DNA of 64,000 nt from JAEUQQ01 sp963697285 (GTDB taxonomy: Bacteria > Acidobacteriota > Vicinamibacteria > Vicinamibacterales > JAFNAJ01), in NCBI GenBank assembly GCA_963697285.1, contig CAVONI010000004.1:203012-267011 (forward strand), written 5' to 3'. A program made the position numbers and the translations under genes. Positions 52,440 through 61,853 of this stretch are shown here, one piece after another (position 1 is the first letter of the stretch; the number at the start of each line of letters is the position of its first letter). The notes beneath the pieces are model-generated. The model had not been told where the DNA came from, did not search any database, and was given only the letters and a program-made list of their open reading frames with translations.

Positions 52440-55130
52440 ATGTTCATCCGATTCATACGTACCCATCGCCTCGTGGCGCTCGGCGCGGTCGCGGCCGCGG
52501 CTGTCGTCATCTCGGGTGCGTCGCTGCGTTCGGCGACGCTCTCGCAGGACCTCGGCGCCAGCGGCCTGTGGCAGAAGTTGCTCAAACTGCAGACGACCGC
52601 GAGCGTGATGCACACCACCGCGCACCCCGACGATGAACATGGCGGCGCGCTGGCGATGCTGAGCCGCCGCGACGGCGCCCGGTTGGCGTTGCTCACGCTC
52701 AATCGGGGCGAATCGGGCGACAACGCGATCGGCCCGCAGTTGTTCGACGGGCTCGGCTTGATCCGCACCGAGGAACTGCGCGTCTCCGACCGGTACTACG
52801 GCGTCGACAACCAGTACTTCACCACCGTCCTCGACTACGGGTTCTCGAAGCGGATCGAGGAAGCGTTCGAGAAGTGGGGACGTGACGCCGTGATGCGCGA
52901 CGTCGTGCGGTTGATCCGCATGGATCGTCCCTACGTGCTTCTGTCGCGCTTCCAGGGAAACCAGCGTGACGGCCACGGCAACCACCAGACAGCGGGCCTG
53001 ATCACGACGCTCGCGTTCAAGGCAGCCGGCGACCCGAACATGTTCCCCGAGCAGATCCGCGAGGGGCTGCGTCCGTGGCAGCCGCACAAGGTCTACATCG
53101 GCGGCGTGCGCGAGAACGAAGCGTGGAACGTCAAGATCGACGCCGGCGAGTTCAGCCCGTGGATTGGCGATTCGTACAGCACCTTCGCGAGGCTCGGTCT
53201 CAGCTTCCAGCGCTCGCAGACGAGCGGTCGCTACAACCCGCAGTCGGGCCCGCAGGTGGGCTACTACACGCGCGTCGACTCGGTGATCGGCGGCGGTGCG
53301 AAGGAAGAGAGCATCTTCGACGGGATCGACACCACGATCCCGGGGCTGTTCAAGGCCCTCAGGAAGCCCGAGCCCGCGGGCGCGGCACCGTTGCTGGCCG
53401 CCATCGACGCGGCCGTCAAGAAAGCCGTGGCGGCGTTCTCGCTGACCAACCCCTCGGCGACGGTGCCTGCATTGGCACAGGGCCTGACGGCCACGCGCGA
53501 CGCGCTCGCGAAGTTGTCGGCCGATCCCGATGCCGCGTTCGTGCTCAAGGTGAAGGAAGAGCAGTTCCAGGATGCGATCAACGCCGCGCTGGGCATCGAC
53601 GTGGACGCGGCCGCGCAACCTGCGGGCGTGCCGGAACCGACCGGACCGATGGCGGGCTTCATGCCGCCGCCCGCAATGGCCGCACCCGTGCCCGGGCAGT
53701 CGTTCGAGATCCGGACGCGCGCGACCAACCGGGGCAACGTGCAGATCACGCCCGTCGAGCTGTCGCTCGAGACCGACAAGGGCTGGAACGTGCAGAAGGG
53801 CCAGGCGGCGATGGGTCCGCTCGGCTACAACGCCACGGCGAGCCAGCGCTTCACCGTCACGCTCGCCCAGGACGTGCCGCTGAGCTCGCGGGCCTACTTC
53901 TCCCGGTCGTCGATCCAGGACACGAAGTACACCCTGTCGGATCCGACCCAGTTCGGCCGGCCCGCATCGACGCCGCCGGCCATCGCGGTCTTCAAGTACA
54001 CCGTCGAGGGCGTGAACGTCGAGGCCCGCGAGGTCGTGACGCGCCGAGAGCCCAAGCTGCCGTATGGTGATGTCAACCGCGAGCTGCGCGTCGTGCCCGC
54101 GCTCGGCGTCAGCGTGTCGCCGGCGAGCGCGATCATCCCCGTGAGCGCGGCGACCAAGCAGGTCAACCTCACCGTCGACCTCCTCAACAACAACGAAGGG
54201 GCCATCAGCGGGTCCCTCGCGCTCACGCTCCCGGCGTCGTGGACGTCGCAGCCCGCATCGCAGCCCTTCTCGTTCCAGCGCGCCGGCGAGCGCGCGACGT
54301 ACCGCTTCACCGTCAACGTGCCCGCGCTCGAGAACAAGGCCTATACACTCGAGGCCGTGGCCACCGCCAACGGCCGGCAGTACAAGGAAGGCTACGAGAC
54401 GATCGACCACCGCGACCTCGAGGTCCGGTACCTGTACCGCCCCGCGAGCGTCGCGGTGAACGGCCTCGACGTGAAGGTCGTGCCGAGTCTCAACGTCGGA
54501 TACGTGATGGGCGTCGGCGACCAGGTGCCCACGGGCATCCAGCAGCTCGGATACAAGGTGACGCTCCTGACCGAGTCCGATCTGGCGACGGGGAACCTGT
54601 CGCAGTTCGACGCCATCATGACCGGCACGCGTGCCTACGCGGTCCGCGAGGACCTCAGGACCTACAACCAGCGCCTGCTCGACTACGTGAAGGACGGCGG
54701 CAACCTCGTCGTCCTGTACAACACGCAGGAGCTGATCCCGGCGAAGTTCTCGCCGTTCCCCGGTGATCACGGTCAACGCGCCGAGGAAGTGTCTGAAGAG
54801 GACTCGCCGGTCACGATCCTCGCGCCCGATCAGCAGGCGTTCAACTGGCCCAACAAGATCACCAAGGCCGATTTCGACAACTGGGTCGAGCAGCGCGGCT
54901 CGAAGTTCTGGGCCGGCTGGGATCCCGCCTACACGGCGATGATCGAGACCTACGACAAGGGACAGGCCCCGCAGAAGGGTGGCTGGCTCCAGGCGAAGCA
55001 TGGCAAGGGCACGTACACCTACTTCGCGTACGCGTTCCACCGGCAGTTGCCGTACGGCGTGCCCGGGGCGTACCGCCTGCTCGCCAACGTGCTCGCGCTC
55101 GGCAAGCCGACGACGACCACCGTCCGCTAG
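52440..55130 (+). CDS. Secreted PIG-L/LmbE-family deacetylase, large multidomain form
   Basis: An 896-residue exported protein. After a signal segment (LVALGAVAAAAVVISGASL) comes a PIG-L/LmbE domain (about residues 45-330) with the zinc motif AHPDDEHGG and QRDGHGNHQTAG. The middle part has beta-sandwich (NPCBM/NEW3-like) segments, and residues 690-890 resemble a class I glutamine-amidotransferase-like (ThuA) fold. PIG-L enzymes remove N-acetyl groups from N-acetylglucosaminyl-inositols and related glycans. Its place between iolB and iolD suggests, without proof, that it acts on inositol-containing glycosides. A good ribosome binding site (CAGGAG) precedes the ATG at 52440. Confidence 0.82.
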   Translation: MFIRFIRTHRLVALGAVAAAAVVISGASLRSATLSQDLGASGLWQKLLKLQTTASVMHTTAHPDDEHGGALAMLSRRDGARLALLTLNRGESGDNAIGPQLFDGLGLIRTEELRVSDRYYGVDNQYFTTVLDYGFSKRIEEAFEKWGRDAVMRDVVRLIRMDRPYVLLSRFQGNQRDGHGNHQTAGLITTLAFKAAGDPNMFPEQIREGLRPWQPHKVYIGGVRENEAWNVKIDAGEFSPWIGDSYSTFARLGLSFQRSQTSGRYNPQSGPQVGYYTRVDSVIGGGAKEESIFDGIDTTIPGLFKALRKPEPAGAAPLLAAIDAAVKKAVAAFSLTNPSATVPALAQGLTATRDALAKLSADPDAAFVLKVKEEQFQDAINAALGIDVDAAAQPAGVPEPTGPMAGFMPPPAMAAPVPGQSFEIRTRATNRGNVQITPVELSLETDKGWNVQKGQAAMGPLGYNATASQRFTVTLAQDVPLSSRAYFSRSSIQDTKYTLSDPTQFGRPASTPPAIAVFKYTVEGVNVEAREVVTRREPKLPYGDVNRELRVVPALGVSVSPASAIIPVSAATKQVNLTVDLLNNNEGAISGSLALTLPASWTSQPASQPFSFQRAGERATYRFTVNVPALENKAYTLEAVATANGRQYKEGYETIDHRDLEVRYLYRPASVAVNGLDVKVVPSLNVGYVMGVGDQVPTGIQQLGYKVTLLTESDLATGNLSQFDAIMTGTRAYAVREDLRTYNQRLLDYVKDGGNLVVLYNTQELIPAKFSPFPGDHGQRAEEVSEEDSPVTILAPDQQAFNWPNKITKADFDNWVEQRGSKFWAGWDPAYTAMIETYDKGQAPQKGGWLQAKHGKGTYTYFAYAFHRQLPYGVPGAYRLLANVLALGKPTTTTVR

Positions 55131-55131
55131 C

Positions 55132-55253
55132 CGCAAACCGCCGAAGGGGTCACGTCTTTCATTCCAGCATTTCTCAAGACGTGACCCCTTGTCGCAGAGG
55201 TGCCAGACCTTGAGTTTTGCTGCAATGAAAGACATGACCCCTTCTGGTTTGCG
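55132..55253. mobile_element. Short REPIN-like element with inverted ends at the iolD start
   Basis: A 122-base element. The left end reads CGCAAACCGCCGAAGGGGTC and the right end, read on the other strand, CGCAAACCAGAAGGGGTCAT; both go on to TCTTTCATT. An internal perfect pair, AAGGGGTCACGTCTT (55144-55158) and AAGACGTGACCCCTT (55176-55190), forms a 15-base stem. Three copies of the GGGGTCAyGTCTT core are present. Such elements are known as non-autonomous repeats moved by RAYT transposases elsewhere in a genome; none is in this window. Confidence 0.65.
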
Positions 55254-57107
55254 TCGGCTCACCGTGGGACAGGCGCTCGTGGAGTTCCTGACGCAGCAGT
55301 TCGTGCGCAGGGACGGCGTCGAGCACCGGTTCTTCGCTGGCATGTTCGGCATCTTCGGTCACGGCAACGTCGCCGGCGTCGGCGAGGGCCTGCTCGAGGC
55401 GCGCGATCGCTTTCCTTACGTGCTGGTCAGGAACGAGCAGGCGATGGTGCACAGCGCCATCGGCTACGCCAAGCGCCGGAACCGCCTCGCGACGTGGGCC
55501 TGCACGACGTCGATCGGCCCCGGCGCGACGAACATGGTGACCGGGGCGGCGACGGCGACCGTCAACCGCATCCCCGTGCTGCTGCTGCCAGGCGACATCT
55601 TCGCGAACCGTGGGCCCGACCCGGTGCTGCAACAACTCGAAGCCACGGGCTCGCGCGACGTGTCGGTGAACGACTGCTTCAAGCCGGTCTCGCGCTACTG
55701 GGATCGCGTCAACCGTCCCGAACAGCTCGTGTCGTCGCTGATGGAGGCCATGCGCGTGTTGACCTCGCCGGCCGACACGGGCGCCGTCACGCTGGCCCTG
55801 CCGCAGGACGTCCAGGCCGAAGCGTTCGACTACCCGGCGGCGCTGTTCGATCGACGCGTGTGGACCATCCCGCGCCAGCGCCCAGACATCGACGCCCTCA
55901 GGGCGGCGGCGGCGCGTATCCGCAACGCACGGCAACCGCTCATCATCGCGGGCGGTGGCGTCCTCTACAGCGAGGCGACGGCGTCGCTGCGCGCGTTCGC
56001 CGAGGCAACGGGCATCGGGGTGGCCGACACGCAGGCCGGCAAGGGCAGCCTCGCCGCAGACCATCCGCAGTATGCTCGGACCGATGGGGGTCACCGGCGG
56101 CCTCGCCGCGAATCGCATCGCCCGGGATGCCGACGTGGTGATCCTCGTTGGCACCAGGCTCTCGGACTTCACCTCGGCGTCGCGCACGGCGTTCGTGCAT
56201 CCCGGGGTCACGTTCGTCGCCATCAACGTCGCTGAACTCGACGCGTCGAAGGCCGGCGCCTTGCCCCTCGTGGGCGACGCGCGCGCCACGCTCGATGAAC
56301 TGCGCGACGGGTTGGTCGGCTGGCGCGTGACGTCGGCCTACGCCGCCCGCGTCTCTGAACTCAGGCGCGAATGGGACGACGAGGTCACCCGCATCGTCGC
56401 GCCACGCGACGGCGCCGTGCTGACGCAGCAGGAAGTGCTGGGGCACCTGAATCGCTTCGTCGATCGCCACGACGTCGTCGTGTGCGCGTCGGGGAGCCTG
56501 CCGGGTGACCTGCACCGGTACTGGCGCGCCTACGAGCCCGGCACGTACCACCTCGAGTACGGCTACTCGTGCATGGGTTACGAGATCGCCGGCGGCCTCG
56601 GCGTCAGCCTCGCGGCGCCCGACCACCACGTCTACGTGCTCGTCGGCGACGGCTCGTACCTGATGATGGCGCAGGAGATCGTCACGGCCGTGCAGGAAGG
56701 CATCCGCCTCACGATCGTGCTCTTCGACAACCACGGCTTTGGCAGCATCGGTGGGTTGTCGGAGGCGGTGGGATGCCAGGGGTTCGGCACCGAGTATCGA
56801 CGGAGGACGTCCACGGGCGCGCTCGACGGCGACGTGATCGGCGTCGACTTCGCAGCGAACGCCGCATCGCTCGGCGCCACGGTTGCGCACGCGCCCGACG
56901 CGGCCAGCCTGCACCGCGCACTCGCGGCGGCCCGCGCCGAGGGCGGCGTCCGCGTCGATCGTCGTCCCGGTGGACCGTGCGGCACGGTCGCCTGGCTACG
57001 ACGCGTGGTGGGATGTGCCGGTGGCCGAGGTGGCGACGCTGCCGTCGGTGGGCGACGCCCGCACGGTGTACGAGGAGAACCGCGCGAAGGTCAGGACACT
57101 CCTGTAG
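55225..57107 (+). pseudogene. iolD: IolD, THcHDO hydrolase (TPP-dependent), with two frameshifts
   Basis: A thiamine-diphosphate enzyme of about 627 residues, the ring-opening hydrolase of inositol catabolism. FGIFGHGNVAGVGEGL and NEQAMVHSAIGYAKRR are IolD-typical; the TPP-binding region is VGDGSYLMMAQEIVTAVQEG (GDGS motif) with DNHGFGSIG. The first frame runs to DHPQYA near 56075, then the frame shifts to GPMGVTGGLAANRIA; a second shift of one extra base near 56957 separates AEGGVRV from IVVPVDRAARSPGYDAWW. The ATG at 55225 (or 55234) lies inside the repeat element; the native start may have been nearer LRRLTVGQAL. As read, no full-length protein is made. Confidence 0.85.
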
Positions 57108-57135
57108 GGGCCGCGCCCCCGCGCGGCCCGAACAC
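57105..57135. repeat. Dispersed GC-rich palindrome after iolD
   Basis: GTAGGGGCCGCGCCCCCGCG followed by CGGCCCG starts within the iolD stop codon. It is a relative of the repeats at 47347 and 42907-43275. Confidence 0.5.
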
Positions 57136-57211
57136 GGGAACGGTGCCCGTGATCACCCGCGCCCCCGCGCAGCGCGGGCCGCGCCCTGACCTGCGAGGTC
57201 CTGCGCTCGGC

Positions 57212-58087
57212 TTACGACGCTGACTCCCAGCGATCGATCAGCGACCGATACGTCGTCGCGATGCGGTCGAGCGCTTCGTCGCGCGCGAGTTCGCCGCGCA
57301 GCCAACGCGTCACGGGCTCGAAGTACACGGTGCGGCCGATGGCGAATCCCGACGCGGTCGTCATGGTCTTCGCGGCGGCGAACCAGCGCAGCACGAGGTC
57401 CATGCCCGCGCCCTTGCCCAGCACGAGGAATCGCGGCCGGGGATCCTCGGCAATCGCGCGGTCGATCACCGCGGCCGCGCCGGCATCGGTCGTGCCCTCG
57501 ATTTTCCAGTAGTCGGGCACGAGGCCGACGCCGTATGCGCGCCTGATGTAGGCGGCCATGATCGGCGCGCGCCCGGTCGTCTCGAACTCGTGTTCCGGTT
57601 CAGATTCGCGCGGCACCACCACCTCGAGCACCAGCGGTTGCCCATGCGCGCGGCACCACGCCTGCAGTTCGAGGAGTCTCTCGATCTGTCCCGTGACGAT
57701 CGTCTCGGTGTAGTCGGGCCGGTGCTTGGCGAGCACTTTCACGAACCGTCCGGTCAACGCGTCGCCCATCGGGTCAGACTGCCAGCGGAGCGGGAACGAT
57801 CCTGGCCACTCAGCGGGGGCGCCGACGGTCGCACCCGCGGCCATGAGCCGCTCGATCTGCGGCGTCGCGTACAGCGCGTCGATCAGCAGCGCACCGTGAG
57901 CCTCGACACGGGCGTCGGCGGCGCGCGCCGCGAGGAAGGCATCGGTTGCGAGCGCCTTGACCTCGGGAATGCGCCCGCGGTCGACCGCTGCGCCGTTGCA
58001 CCATTCCTCCCACTGCCAGCGATGATCGACGGCCAGCATGTAGACGGGCGAGCCTGGCGGCATGACCGCCGGCAGGTCGTCGCTCAT
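57212..58087 (-). CDS. DUF2090 aldolase (IolJ-like, 2-deoxy-5-keto-gluconate-6-phosphate aldolase)
   Basis: A 291-residue protein made of a single DUF2090 TIM-barrel domain, elsewhere found fused to IolC. YMLAVDHRWQWEEWC starts the barrel, with the family blocks PLVLEVVVPRESE, VPDYWKIEGTTD and FAIGRTVYFEPV. In such fusions it cleaves 2-deoxy-5-keto-6-phosphogluconate to malonic semialdehyde and DHAP. The ATG at 58087 overlaps the permease stop by four bases. It is the last gene of the unit PfkB-GH4-APC-DUF2090. Confidence 0.8.
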   Translation of the reverse strand: MSDDLPAVMPPGSPVYMLAVDHRWQWEEWCNGAAVDRGRIPEVKALATDAFLAARAADARVEAHGALLIDALYATPQIERLMAAGATVGAPAEWPGSFPLRWQSDPMGDALTGRFVKVLAKHRPDYTETIVTGQIERLLELQAWCRAHGQPLVLEVVVPRESEPEHEFETTGRAPIMAAYIRRAYGVGLVPDYWKIEGTTDAGAAAVIDRAIAEDPRPRFLVLGKGAGMDLVLRWFAAAKTMTTASGFAIGRTVYFEPVTRWLRGELARDEALDRIATTYRSLIDRWESAS

Positions 58088-59463
58088 CGACCCTCTCCCG
58101 TGCGCGCGTGGGCGTTGGTCCCGATGAACACGAAGTAGGCGGCGACGGCCACTGCCAGGAAGGCGAACGAGAAGATGATGCCTGCCCACGGGCCCGTGAA
58201 GAACAGGTAGAGCCACAACACCAGCGACACGATCGCCGGGAACGGGTACAGCCACATGACGAACGGCTGCGGGATGTCCTTGCGGTAGCGGTACAGGAGC
58301 ATCACCGCCGCACACTGCCACACGAACCGCAGCATGATCTGCACCTGCATCAGCCAGTTCACGAGCTGGCCGAGCGTGAAGAAGCAGAACGGCAGCGACA
58401 CGAGGCCGATGACCAGCAGCGACACGTGCGGGAAGTGCTTGCGCGGGTGGACCTTCGCGAACACCTTGAAGAAGTCGCCGTCGCGGGCGGCCGCGAACGG
58501 CACCCGCGAGTAACCGAGAATCACCGCGTAGAGCGACGAGGCGGCGACGAACAGGATGAGGACCGTCATCACCCAGCCGGCGATCTTCGCCTGGCCGGGA
58601 TCACTGAACGTGCGCGCGATGAAGCTCGACGCGACCGTCGTCGAGTTCTTCGCCTCTTCCCACGGGATCATGCCGACGATCGCGGTCGTCATGAGGATGT
58701 AGAGGATGGCGACCACGACGATCGAGAGGACGATCGAGCGCGGGATCGTCTTCGTGGGGTTCGTGATCTCCTCGCCGATGTTGCACACCTGGTTGTAGCC
58801 GCCGTAGCTGTACATCGCCTGCAGCGACGCCGCACCGAGCCCGACCAGGAACACCTTGTCGAACTGGAAGGCCTGCGGCGGGTAGGCGAACGCCTGCGAG
58901 AGCGACGAGGTGAACATCCCGGCGACGATGACCCAGCCCACCGTCACGAGCACGACGGCGAGCATGACGACCGTCAGGCGGCCGATCGACTCGATGTCGC
59001 GATAGAGGAGCGCCGTCATCGCGATGCACAGCAGGGCCGCGATCACCGCGCTCTGCAGGGGCGTGAGTGCATAGAAGTAGTTCAGGTAGCCCGAGAATCC
59101 GACGGCGCCGCCGGCGATCGAGAGCGGCGCCACGAGGATCGTCTGGAAGATGAAGACGAACGCCATCAGGCGTCCCAGGCCAAAGGGTTTGTAGGCTTCT
59201 CGCAGGTAGAGGTACGACCCGCCGCTGCCCGGGAGGGCGGCGCCGAGTTGCGCGTAGACGAGACCGTCGCACAACGACAGGAACGCGCCCGCGACCCACG
59301 CGTACAGGATGTGCGGGCCGTTCATCGCCGTGATCATCAAGGGGATGGTCAGGAACGGCCCGATGCCCACCATGCTGATGATGTTGGTCGCACTGGCCTG
59401 GAGCAGGCCCATGCGGCGATCGAGGGTGGCTGGCCCCGTCTGCGCGGCGGTTGTGGTGGTCAT
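58084..59463 (-). CDS. APC-superfamily permease
   Basis: A 459-residue, twelve-helix transporter of the amino acid-polyamine-organocation family. The first helix has SATNIISMVGIGPFLTIPLM (the Gly-rich unwound binding region), and ALPGSGGSYLYLREAYKPFG is the APC hallmark. Substrates of related proteins are amino acids or amines. Its position between a GH4 glycosidase and a DUF2090 aldolase suggests an amino-sugar or amine product may also enter here. Overlaps of four bases on both sides indicate tight coupling. Confidence 0.88.
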   Translation of the reverse strand: MTTTTAAQTGPATLDRRMGLLQASATNIISMVGIGPFLTIPLMITAMNGPHILYAWVAGAFLSLCDGLVYAQLGAALPGSGGSYLYLREAYKPFGLGRLMAFVFIFQTILVAPLSIAGGAVGFSGYLNYFYALTPLQSAVIAALLCIAMTALLYRDIESIGRLTVVMLAVVLVTVGWVIVAGMFTSSLSQAFAYPPQAFQFDKVFLVGLGAASLQAMYSYGGYNQVCNIGEEITNPTKTIPRSIVLSIVVVAILYILMTTAIVGMIPWEEAKNSTTVASSFIARTFSDPGQAKIAGWVMTVLILFVAASSLYAVILGYSRVPFAAARDGDFFKVFAKVHPRKHFPHVSLLVIGLVSLPFCFFTLGQLVNWLMQVQIMLRFVWQCAAVMLLYRYRKDIPQPFVMWLYPFPAIVSLVLWLYLFFTGPWAGIIFSFAFLAVAVAAYFVFIGTNAHARTGEGR

Positions 59464-60755
59464 GCAGGCACCATGGCGTCGACCAGGCGCTCGGCCAGGT
59501 CGCGTCGCGAAACGAGCGGGTTGACGGCCAGCGCGTCGATGACATCGCGGCGCTGACCCGAGAGACCAGCGACGACCGTCCGCCGCTCGTAGTCCTTGAC
59601 GGTCACGACGAGGTCACGCACGGCAGGCGGCAGGGCCCCGACGTGCAGCGGGATCGCGCCGTTGGCGTTCACGACGCACGGGGCTTCGATCACGTCGCCC
59701 GCTTCGAGCTCGGGGAGGTTGCCGCGGTTCTCGACGTTGAGCGGGATGAGCGTGTTGAGGTTGAAGTGAATGCCGCGGACCGTGTGGAGGGCGATCTTGT
59801 CGTAGCCGGTGAGTTCGGCCCACGGCGAGCGCGTGAGCGGCTGCATGGCGCCCGACTCGATCTGCATGTAGCTCGCGTTGCGCGTGGCCAGGTACTGTTC
59901 GTACGTGGCCACCGGATCGGCCGTGCCGCCCGCCAGGTCGCTGAACAGCTGATCGTTGAGAAGCTCGATCACCCGGCCGCGGCTCTGCCCGGCCCGCTTG
60001 ACGTTCTCGAACGCGTGCTGCGAGCGGTAGTAGTAGTAGACGTACTCCGTCGGCAGCAGCCGCAAGTGCTGGAGGCGCTCGATCTCGAACAGCGGCGCGC
60101 GATAGCACCTCGCGAGCAGGTCGGGGCGATCCCAGAGGCGATGCAACTGCGGCATCCCGCGGTGGTACACCTCCTGGATCCATCCGAGGTGGTTGAGCCC
60201 CACGTAGTCGAAGTGGCACTCGACCGACGGCACGTCGAGGACGTGCGCGATCTCCTCGAACAGCTCGGTTGGCGTGTCGCAGATCCCGATCACGCGCGCG
60301 CCGGTGGCCGTGCGCACCGCCTGCGTGACAATGCCGACCGGGTTGGTGAAGTTGATGATCCACGCGGTGGGCGCGTGCTGCATCACCTCGCGGGCGTAGC
60401 CGACGAGCGCGGGAATGGTCCGCAGCGCCATCGCGAACCCGCCAGGGCCAACCGTCTCCTGTCCGACGATGCCGTGTGCGAGCGCAGTCGCCTCATCGCG
60501 CGCGCGGCCTTCGATGCCACCGACGCGGATGCTGATGAAGACATAGTCGGCACCCTCGACCGCTTCGGCAACGGTGCCGGCCACCGCGAGGCGGGCCGAG
60601 CCCGCGAAACGCGACGCGAGGCTGCCAATGAGTCGCAGCCGCTCCCGGTCGACGTCGTAGAGTGCGATATCGGTGATCGGCAGGTCCGATTGCACCAGTC
60701 CGTTGACGAGGAGCGGGACGCGAACGCCCGCACCGCCGATGATGGCGAGTTTCAT
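59460..60755 (-). CDS. GH4-family glycosidase (6-phospho- or alpha-glucosidase-like)
   Basis: A 431-residue GH4 enzyme that uses NAD and Mn for hydrolysis by an oxidation-elimination route. The NAD-binding N-terminus is LAIIGGAGVRVPLLVNGL; NFTNPVGIVTQA, GICDTP and GLNHLGW carry the conserved Asn, Cys and His around the metal. A C-terminal VNPLVSRRDLAERL ends the family domain. GH4 members split sugars from glycosides or phosphorylated disaccharides; the exact one is not predictable. The start overlaps the PfkB kinase stop by four bases. Confidence 0.9.
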   Translation of the reverse strand: MKLAIIGGAGVRVPLLVNGLVQSDLPITDIALYDVDRERLRLIGSLASRFAGSARLAVAGTVAEAVEGADYVFISIRVGGIEGRARDEATALAHGIVGQETVGPGGFAMALRTIPALVGYAREVMQHAPTAWIINFTNPVGIVTQAVRTATGARVIGICDTPTELFEEIAHVLDVPSVECHFDYVGLNHLGWIQEVYHRGMPQLHRLWDRPDLLARCYRAPLFEIERLQHLRLLPTEYVYYYYRSQHAFENVKRAGQSRGRVIELLNDQLFSDLAGGTADPVATYEQYLATRNASYMQIESGAMQPLTRSPWAELTGYDKIALHTVRGIHFNLNTLIPLNVENRGNLPELEAGDVIEAPCVVNANGAIPLHVGALPPAVRDLVVTVKDYERRTVVAGLSGQRRDVIDALAVNPLVSRRDLAERLVDAMVPA

Positions 60756-61747
60756 GATGTGCCAGGGGACGAGCGCCGACGGGCGCCGGGCGGAGTGGCC
60801 CGCGTGCGCCTCTTTGGGGCCTCGGCGAGACGGGTCGGTGAGGCGTCAGCGAGCAATGCGAAGGCGTCGGGCAGCTCCGACAGTCCGGGCAGGCCGTCGA
60901 GCCCGCCGGCCTTGCGTGTCGACAGCGTGCCGACGAAGTTGCCCAGGCGCAGGCACGCCTTCGGGCTGTAACCCCGTAACAGGCCGGTGAGGAATCCGCC
61001 GTTGAACGCGTCGCCCGCGCCCGTGGTGTCGACGACCTTTGCCCGCCGCGTGGCGACGTGCATGTCGTTCTGGTGCCCGAGCCAGCGGCTGCCCCTGGGG
61101 CCGACCTTGACGATGACGTGTATCGGCATGCCCTTCCACATCGCCAGCGCCGCGCCCAGATCGTGGCGGCGGGCATAGAGCACCGCCTCCTGCTCGTTCA
61201 GGAACACGTAGTCGAGCGCGCGAAGCAGGTGCGGGAACCGGCGGTCGTTCAACAACGCCTCGTTCCAGCCGAAGTCCCAGGACGTGGTCACGCCGTCGCG
61301 CTTGAGGGCGAGCACGTGTGATTCCCAGAGCGCGCAGGAGTGCGGGTAGAACGCGAAGTGCACGTGCCGCGCGTGCTCGCGCGCGAGCGCGGCGGGCAGC
61401 CGCGACTCGAGCACGTCGTTGATGCCGTTGAACGTGACGAAGCTGCGGTTGGTCGATGTCGAGAGCGCCGCCGAGATGGCGTGCGGCTCATCGGGCTGAC
61501 GCAGGTTGGCGACGCTGACGCCTTCGCGCTGCAGCCGGGCGAACCCGGTGTCGCCCACGCCGGTGATGACGCGACACGAAAGCCCGAGACGGGCGGCGGC
61601 GACGGCCGTGATCACGGCTCCGCCCCCCACGGTGGCGACGAAGCGGCTGGTCTTCACTTCCTCGCCGGGGCGCGGGAGCATGGGCAAGCCGAGGAAGATC
61701 AGGTCTTCAAAGGCTTCGCCGACGGTCAGCAGGTCAGGTGGCGGCAC
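60752..61747 (-). CDS. PfkB-family sugar kinase
   Basis: A 331-residue ribokinase-like kinase. The N-terminal VGEAFEDLIFLGLPMLPRPG and VGGGAVITAVAAARLGL are family motifs, and the catalytic Asp is in VDTTGAGDAFNGGF. The sugar acted on is unknown. The start is a GTG at 61747, the first gene of the tight PfkB-GH4-APC-DUF2090 unit. An AAGCGCTTCG-type site lies 40 bases upstream. Confidence 0.9.
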   Translation of the reverse strand: MPPPDLLTVGEAFEDLIFLGLPMLPRPGEEVKTSRFVATVGGGAVITAVAAARLGLSCRVITGVGDTGFARLQREGVSVANLRQPDEPHAISAALSTSTNRSFVTFNGINDVLESRLPAALAREHARHVHFAFYPHSCALWESHVLALKRDGVTTSWDFGWNEALLNDRRFPHLLRALDYVFLNEQEAVLYARRHDLGAALAMWKGMPIHVIVKVGPRGSRWLGHQNDMHVATRRAKVVDTTGAGDAFNGGFLTGLLRGYSPKACLRLGNFVGTLSTRKAGGLDGLPGLSELPDAFALLADASPTRLAEAPKRRTRATPPGARRRSSPGTS

Positions 61748-61786
61748 CGGGCCGAGACAGTATCACAACAGGTCGTTTCATTGACG

Positions 61787-61800
61787 CCTAAGCGCTTCGC
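61787..61800. promoter_or_regulatory. Putative LacI-type site upstream of the PfkB-GH4 unit
   Basis: CCTAAGCGCTTCGC shares the AAGCGCTTCGC half with the sites at 47428 and 47651 and lies 40 bases upstream of the PfkB start. The left half differs, and the bases after it (CCCCGCCTTCGCCC) resemble the short repeats near sufS, so it may be a repeat rather than an operator. Confidence 0.35.
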
Positions 61801-61853
61801 TCACCCCGCCTTCGCCCGTGGACACTGGAGGGGCTACGGCGCAGCGGGCTCCG

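Noticed and set aside
55144..55190. 15-base perfect stem after the deacetylase gene as an intrinsic terminator
   Set aside because: There is no U-tract, and the arms recur in a third copy and as inverted ends of a larger element, so a repeat element explains it better.
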